Origin: Hypsibius dujardini
Lineage: Eukaryota; Tardigrada; Eutardigrada; Parachela; Hypsibiidae
Reading direction: 5' to 3'
DNA: 24,987 nt
NCBI GenBank assembly: GCA_001579985.1
Contig: LRSR01010178.1
Coordinates: forward strand, 1 to 24,987
In this document: positions 20,971 through 24,987 of the stretch, piece after piece
How positions within the stretch are numbered: position 1 is the stretch's first letter
How the letters are laid out: every line of letters begins with the position of its first letter
The notes under the pieces: model-generated
What the model was told of the DNA's origin: nothing
The model's database searches: none
Seen by the model: only the letters and a program-made list of their open reading frames with translations
Translations under genes and position numbers: made by a program

Positions 20971-22206
20971 ATGACCGAAAGCATTTCCGTGAAGGTTGCA
21001 ACCAGAACGTTCCAAGCGACTGACCAACCTTCGAAGGTGGTGATGCTCATTACGGTCCAGGATACATCTATTCCAGATGCGGTGTACGATGTGAGTGGAT
21101 CCTTGTACGCCGCAAATTATTACATACTGTTTTATTATTTATTTATTTTATTATTTACTGTATTAGCTGTTTGTCCGTTCGACTGTGCTTGGCTCGATTA
21201 TACCCACATAGCCACAATTTTGGGTGGCAGACTTTAAGCCATAAAGGGTGGTCCGAGTTTGAGCCGAATTAAGTCAACGCGCGCACGCGCTTGACTACAG
21301 CTGATCATGCAGCCTTTACTCGATTGATTGGACTTGTTTATTTTGGCGGAACTTAGAGCAGCTTGCTCAATCTAATTTTTCTACTGGGCCGGGCGTTAAA
21401 TCAAAGATTCAGGAGAAAGCAGTGGCAAGTTCTAGCCAAGAGTGGCTTAAACTCAGACCACCCTGATAGCTCGAACTCTGCCACCCAAAATTGTGGCCAT
21501 GTGTGTAATAGAGAAATTGCATGCTGGTATCGCATATTCTCAAGATATTTGCTTTCGTTTTTAGATTACCCCTGTGGAGGAGGAAAGTGTTGAAGAATTT
21601 CAGCGCTTACCTGGTAGTCCTCTGTCAACTGAAGACATTGTTAAGGCAGCCATGAAACGATTCCGTCGTGCATTCATGCCTACGCTGAAGGTTTCAGGTA
21701 CTTTCTTTACAAGTACGTACTGCCATCTGTTTAATGCTGTTTCATTTAGAGAAGAGCAGTTCTTCAGGCTTCCCAGACACTGCCACTAGTAACGGAACGA
21801 AGGTGGATGTCAAAGGTGAGCAATTTATAATGTGGTCGACGATCTGCAATCAGAAAGTCTCTGCACACGGTTTGAACTAGCGGTAGAGGCCAAAGTCATC
21901 CCAGGTCAAACAGGCATCAACATTTTTATGAGAGCAACCAATTTTGTTACAATTTCAAATGTTAAAATAGTTGAAAATGCCAGGTATACAGAACATGACA
22001 AAAAACTTACGAGTTGGACTAAAAAATCGAAAAAAACTTGAATTTTTTCCGTATTCCTTTATATTTTTTTCAAGCCATCAAAATTCCAAAATCAAATTTT
22101 CGAGTCATGGGTATTCTGAGTGGGCATTTTCATCAGCATTCCTTAATTTTACAAGTACATGAAATATTCATCTGCAGCATTTGTCAATTCCGGCGGGTTG
22201 GCGTAA
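20971..22206 (+). CDS. Unrecognised small protein, four exons
   Basis: Exons 20971-21090, 21565-21697, 21750-21815 and, less surely, 22178-22206 (TAA). Splice pairs are GAT|GTGAGT with TTTTTAG|ATT (phase 0), G|GTACTT with ATTTAG|AG (phase 1) and G|GTGAGC with CTGCAG|CA (phase 1). The product is about 115 residues. It has a strand-rich start (SVKVATRTFQATD, KVVMLITVQDT), an acidic patch ITPVEEESVEEFQ, a basic helix STEDIVKAAMKRFRRAF and a Ser/Thr-rich tail. There is no signal peptide or membrane segment, so it is probably intracellular. If the last intron is retained the protein ends about 22 codons after 21815 instead. I recognise no family. Two or more upstream bases before the ATG belong to the same exon, so a leader exon is likely. 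A MITE fills much of intron 1. Confidence 0.55.
21201..21507. mobile_element. MITE with about 65-bp terminal inverted repeats inside an intron
   Basis: The left end TACCCACATAGCCACAATTT and what follows match, inverted, the right end that finishes TTGTGGCCATGTGTGTA. The core GCCACAATTTTGGGTGGCAG is identical in both arms. Similarity runs on through GGGTGGTC(C/T)GAGTTT(G/A)AGCC to about 21270 on the left and 21440 on the right. TA at both outer edges suggests a TA target duplication, as for Tc1/mariner-type elements. It is 307 bp with no coding frame and lies in intron 1 of the small plus-strand gene. Confidence 0.85.
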
Positions 22207-24585
22207 AAGTAGGAAACTTGCCTTGTTAACCACTGGTCCGCGCCTGGAACTTGATACTGTTGCTTTCTTAATTTGGAAGATGCTCTAAGATACATGTTTT
22301 TACGTTTATCTTGATTCAATGTCAAATTGGTGAAACCCGGTAAAAATTCGGAGAAAAAATTAAGATTTTATGATTGTAAAATTTATTCATATTATTTATT
22401 CATTATTTTATTTATTGTCTTTAGGAAAAAGGTACTAAATCCAAAAGATTGATAAAAATGACAGAATTTGTGTCCTTTTTCGTACAGAAAAACATGTTTT
22501 TTTTCGACGGGAGCATTTGACTTACTAACTTCTGTAATTCTCAAAAAAATACCTTTGAACGAAACGAATGCAGGGAATTATGCATTACTCTTGATATTCT
22601 AAAATTCAAATCTGGAGCACATGTTATTATTTTTGAAACCGACAAGGTTAAGGGAACCGGAATGCAACTCTTTGAATGTTTTTATTGCTATTATTTACAA
22701 TACGACACGCAATATCCTATGGATTTCAGAAGTAATCTTGCCCAAGCAAACAAGTCTTCTGACCATGAGTCACTGGTCAATATCTTCCTCTCCTTGTGGC
22801 GATGAATTAAAATTAGCAAACCAGAATTAGTCATACAGCTTTGGATTTGCGGCAATGACATTAGTCCAATTGCGACAATTTTTTACGAAATTTAGGCCTA
22901 GCATTTAAAACCCCATCCCGCCTCAACTATGACAGGCTGGTAGCCAACCGCTAAATCAAATTAACTATTTAATTCCAGAAATAAGAAGTTGGGTTTGCAC
23001 ATTTTTTCAACACAACTCCAATACGAATATATTGCACAAAGACGATTTTTAAAATCATTAAAACTGGTTGAGATTAAATAACAGATGTGATGACATCCGT
23101 CAGAGGATGAAAAACGCTTTCAATGTGCTACAACAAGATACCCAGCAAGTCCATAATAATCTCAAAAAATGTTGATCCATGATCGATGTCGAGTCTGTTT
23201 AACTGCAAAACAAGTATTCGGAAGACAACATATGTTTTGGGTATCAAATCGGAAGAAATAAAAGACTTAGTCAATGCCAATCAACCAGTTCAGACTTCAG
23301 ACAATTAATTTCTGTTATTCACAACCCCCACCCACAGGAAAAGTGACACTGGGGTAACCATCTACAGTTCCCCACAATTCTGAAGGATTTCACAATATTT
23401 TCTACATGTTAGCATCAAACATGAATTTTTGTCTTTATGCCTCTACCAAACTTTGAAGGTTTTTGCAAACATTGTGGCAGGTGGGCTAACCGTTGATTTC
23501 TATTCCCAGTCCCCCATATGATACTTCGAAATAAGTTCAAAATAAGATATATAGCTTCTGAAGCATCAACTTCAAACAAAAATTCACGAGTAAGACATGA
23601 ATAAGACATGTCAGACAAGTGGGTTGTGGCCTTTAGAGCGCTCGATCTAACCATTTCCTTTTCGGTGCGGTTAATTTTCTGGGCGACATACTGTTTCCAC
23701 AAAGTCCATCCCCTCTTCGATTTTTTTCTTAAAAATACTTCCACACCACAAAACCGTCAGCAAAGATTTTTAAATCTATTACTTCAAATAATATTCTAGT
23801 GTTTTATCGTCGACGGGAGTTCATTCTATCAGAATATTATTCTCGGTAATGAGTAGCAAACTTTTCGTTAGCAAAAATTATTTGACTCAAGTTTCACGTT
23901 ATATTAGTCAATGCAGTCAGAGATACAGATTAAACAAACCCATGATTAGACCAATACAACTCTCATGGTTTATTATACTCGTAAAGCGTTCTGCTTCAAA
24001 AAGATACAAGCAAAACGTATGTCAAACTCACTGACCATTGGCTAAAACAATGTGATTTTTTGGTAAACTTCAGTAGGCGACGGCGAATCAGTCCTTTGTT
24101 GATTATAAAATACAATTATTCCAAAATATCTAACTCTGTAATTGTTGATGAAGCCTCAATGATCGGTAGAGTTGAAGATGCGTACAAGCAAGTAGAACAC
24201 TTTTGCTGATCAAATCTATACTTTTAGTGAATCAATTCTGTAAAGGATTGCCTGTGCGATGAAGGGGTACAACGTCAGGCTGGCACCAGTTAGGTTCCCG
24301 GATTGCCAATTATTTTGCTTTTTTTCTGCTTGCTTCTGGTGTTCTCAGCAAGTGGTATATAAAACAATTGATATTTCATGTTTTTGAACTATTGATCAAC
24401 TTTCGCCATTCCTGGATGCCGAAGGATTATTTTTACTTAAATATTTCTACAAACATGTGCCCGCCAAACTGTAGACATTTTTTGGGTATTGCTTTTAGAT
24501 CATAATATTTCGCGGAAGATTTCCACAAATATTTCTCCTAGTTCGAAAAGGGATTGGCAACTGATGACATTGTATACCATTTCAG
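22207..24585. other. Intergenic region, little content
   Basis: About 2.4 kb of AT-rich sequence. It includes a TTTATT-rich low-complexity patch at 22376-22425. A minus-strand frame at 23415-23744 (109 codons) begins at a GTG, not ATG; it has a FLFEVDASEA stretch faintly like the start of a retroelement RNase H domain, but nothing else supports this. A TATATAAAA motif at 24355-24363 may be the promoter of the gene that follows. Confidence 0.45.
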
Positions 24586-24979
24586 AAATGGACGATAGTT
24601 CGAGAATTTCAACACACTGTCTTTTCTTCACTAACTGCTCATACAGTTGCAAGACCAATTGCGACTCCAAAGGGATGCCCTTGAAGAAGGCTTTTCCCGG
24701 CAATCCTAACATGCGCTACACCGAGTACAACTGCACGGATGACGCTCTAATTAACGGCGTTGCTCAGTGGAGAGAAACCGATGGTTAGTCCATTGGGTCC
24801 GTTAGTAACAACTGACGATATCTTTTGTTTAGCATTTACTGTTTTATTTAGGGGTGGTAAAGAAATTCTTCGATTTGTCGCGAAGGAATGAAATTGTCAC
24901 GTCGTGTGCTTTCTACGAGACACACTGGTACGAATGCTACGGAGTGGCAGACTGTTCCAGAGGCGATCAAGGATCTTGA
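24586..24979 (+). CDS. 3' exons of a cysteine-rich, probably secreted protein
   Basis: Exon 24586-24783 follows an acceptor ACCATTTCAG and ends G|GTTAGT. Exon 24852-24979 follows ATTTAG|GG, phase 1, and ends TGA at 24977-24979. The intron is 68 bp. The roughly 107 residues seen contain eight cysteines (THC, TNC, YSC, TNC, YNC, TSC, YEC, ADC), enough for four disulfides, and sequons such as NCS and NCT. This points to an extracellular protein. I recognise no family. The 5' end is unresolved. One option is an exon from an ATG at 24419 ending TTGG|GTATTG, whose phase fits and which adds two cysteines but gives no signal peptide; another is a start at the internal ATG at 24588. A TATATAAAA at 24355 would suit a nearby start. 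Confidence 0.55.
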
Positions 24980-24987
24980 CTTGTGAA

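Noticed and set aside
21240-21265. GGTCCGAGTTTGAGCC as a tRNA B box
   Set aside because: It falls in the MITE's inverted repeat; there is no A box or cloverleaf around it.
23415-23744. 109-codon minus-strand frame with FLFEVDASEA, like the start of a retroelement RNase H domain
   Set aside because: There is no reverse transcriptase upstream, no RNase H residues after it and no true ATG at the start; one short resemblance is not enough.

Overview
The window looks like nuclear DNA from an invertebrate animal. It is AT-rich, its genes are split by short and long GT-AG introns, polyadenylation signals and a TATA box can be seen, and the proteins are of animal type (astacin peptidase, PWWP domain). 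The astacin with a cysteine-rich tail and the (T)TTCAG-type acceptors would suit an ecdysozoan, but the species cannot be named from this sequence. No tRNA, rRNA, CRISPR array or bacterial operon structure was seen. Many open frames in the window have no splice, codon or family support; the gene models below were built by hand from reading frame, splice sites and intron phase.

Minus strand, 0.8-11.6 kb: two genes in tandem. The right-hand one (8208-11592) is a small PWWP-domain protein whose PWWP motif is split by a 2.9 kb phase-1 intron; a canonical AATAAA follows its stop. About 0.5 kb downstream lies a larger multi-exon gene (826 to about 7650) for a basic, low-complexity, probably nuclear protein that I do not recognise. 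Its introns hold a perfect 20-bp inverted repeat and a diverged direct repeat. A 344-bp MITE (318-661) lies just beyond its 3' end.

11.6-15.0 kb has no convincing gene, only two weak minus-strand exon candidates. At 15.05-15.41 kb a plus-strand two-exon gene encodes a small secreted Pro/Ser/Tyr-rich protein, with a TATA box and initiator at a fitting distance. A CAGA/CACA-type simple repeat follows (15.79-16.01 kb), then a decayed Tc1/mariner-like transposase (about 16.74-17.29 kb).

17.7-20.1 kb, minus strand: a seven-exon secreted astacin metallopeptidase with a cysteine-rich, WAP-like C-terminus. All splice sites, the zinc motif, the Met-turn and the propeptide switch are intact, yet the reading frame carries an in-frame TGA and a separate 1-base deletion. 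This makes it a young pseudogene, an inactive allele, or two assembly errors, and it is the most notable object in the window.

20.97-22.21 kb, plus strand: a small unrecognised gene of about 115 residues whose first intron holds a second MITE (21201-21507). 24.59-24.98 kb, plus strand: the last two exons of a cysteine-rich, probably secreted protein. The rest is intergenic.
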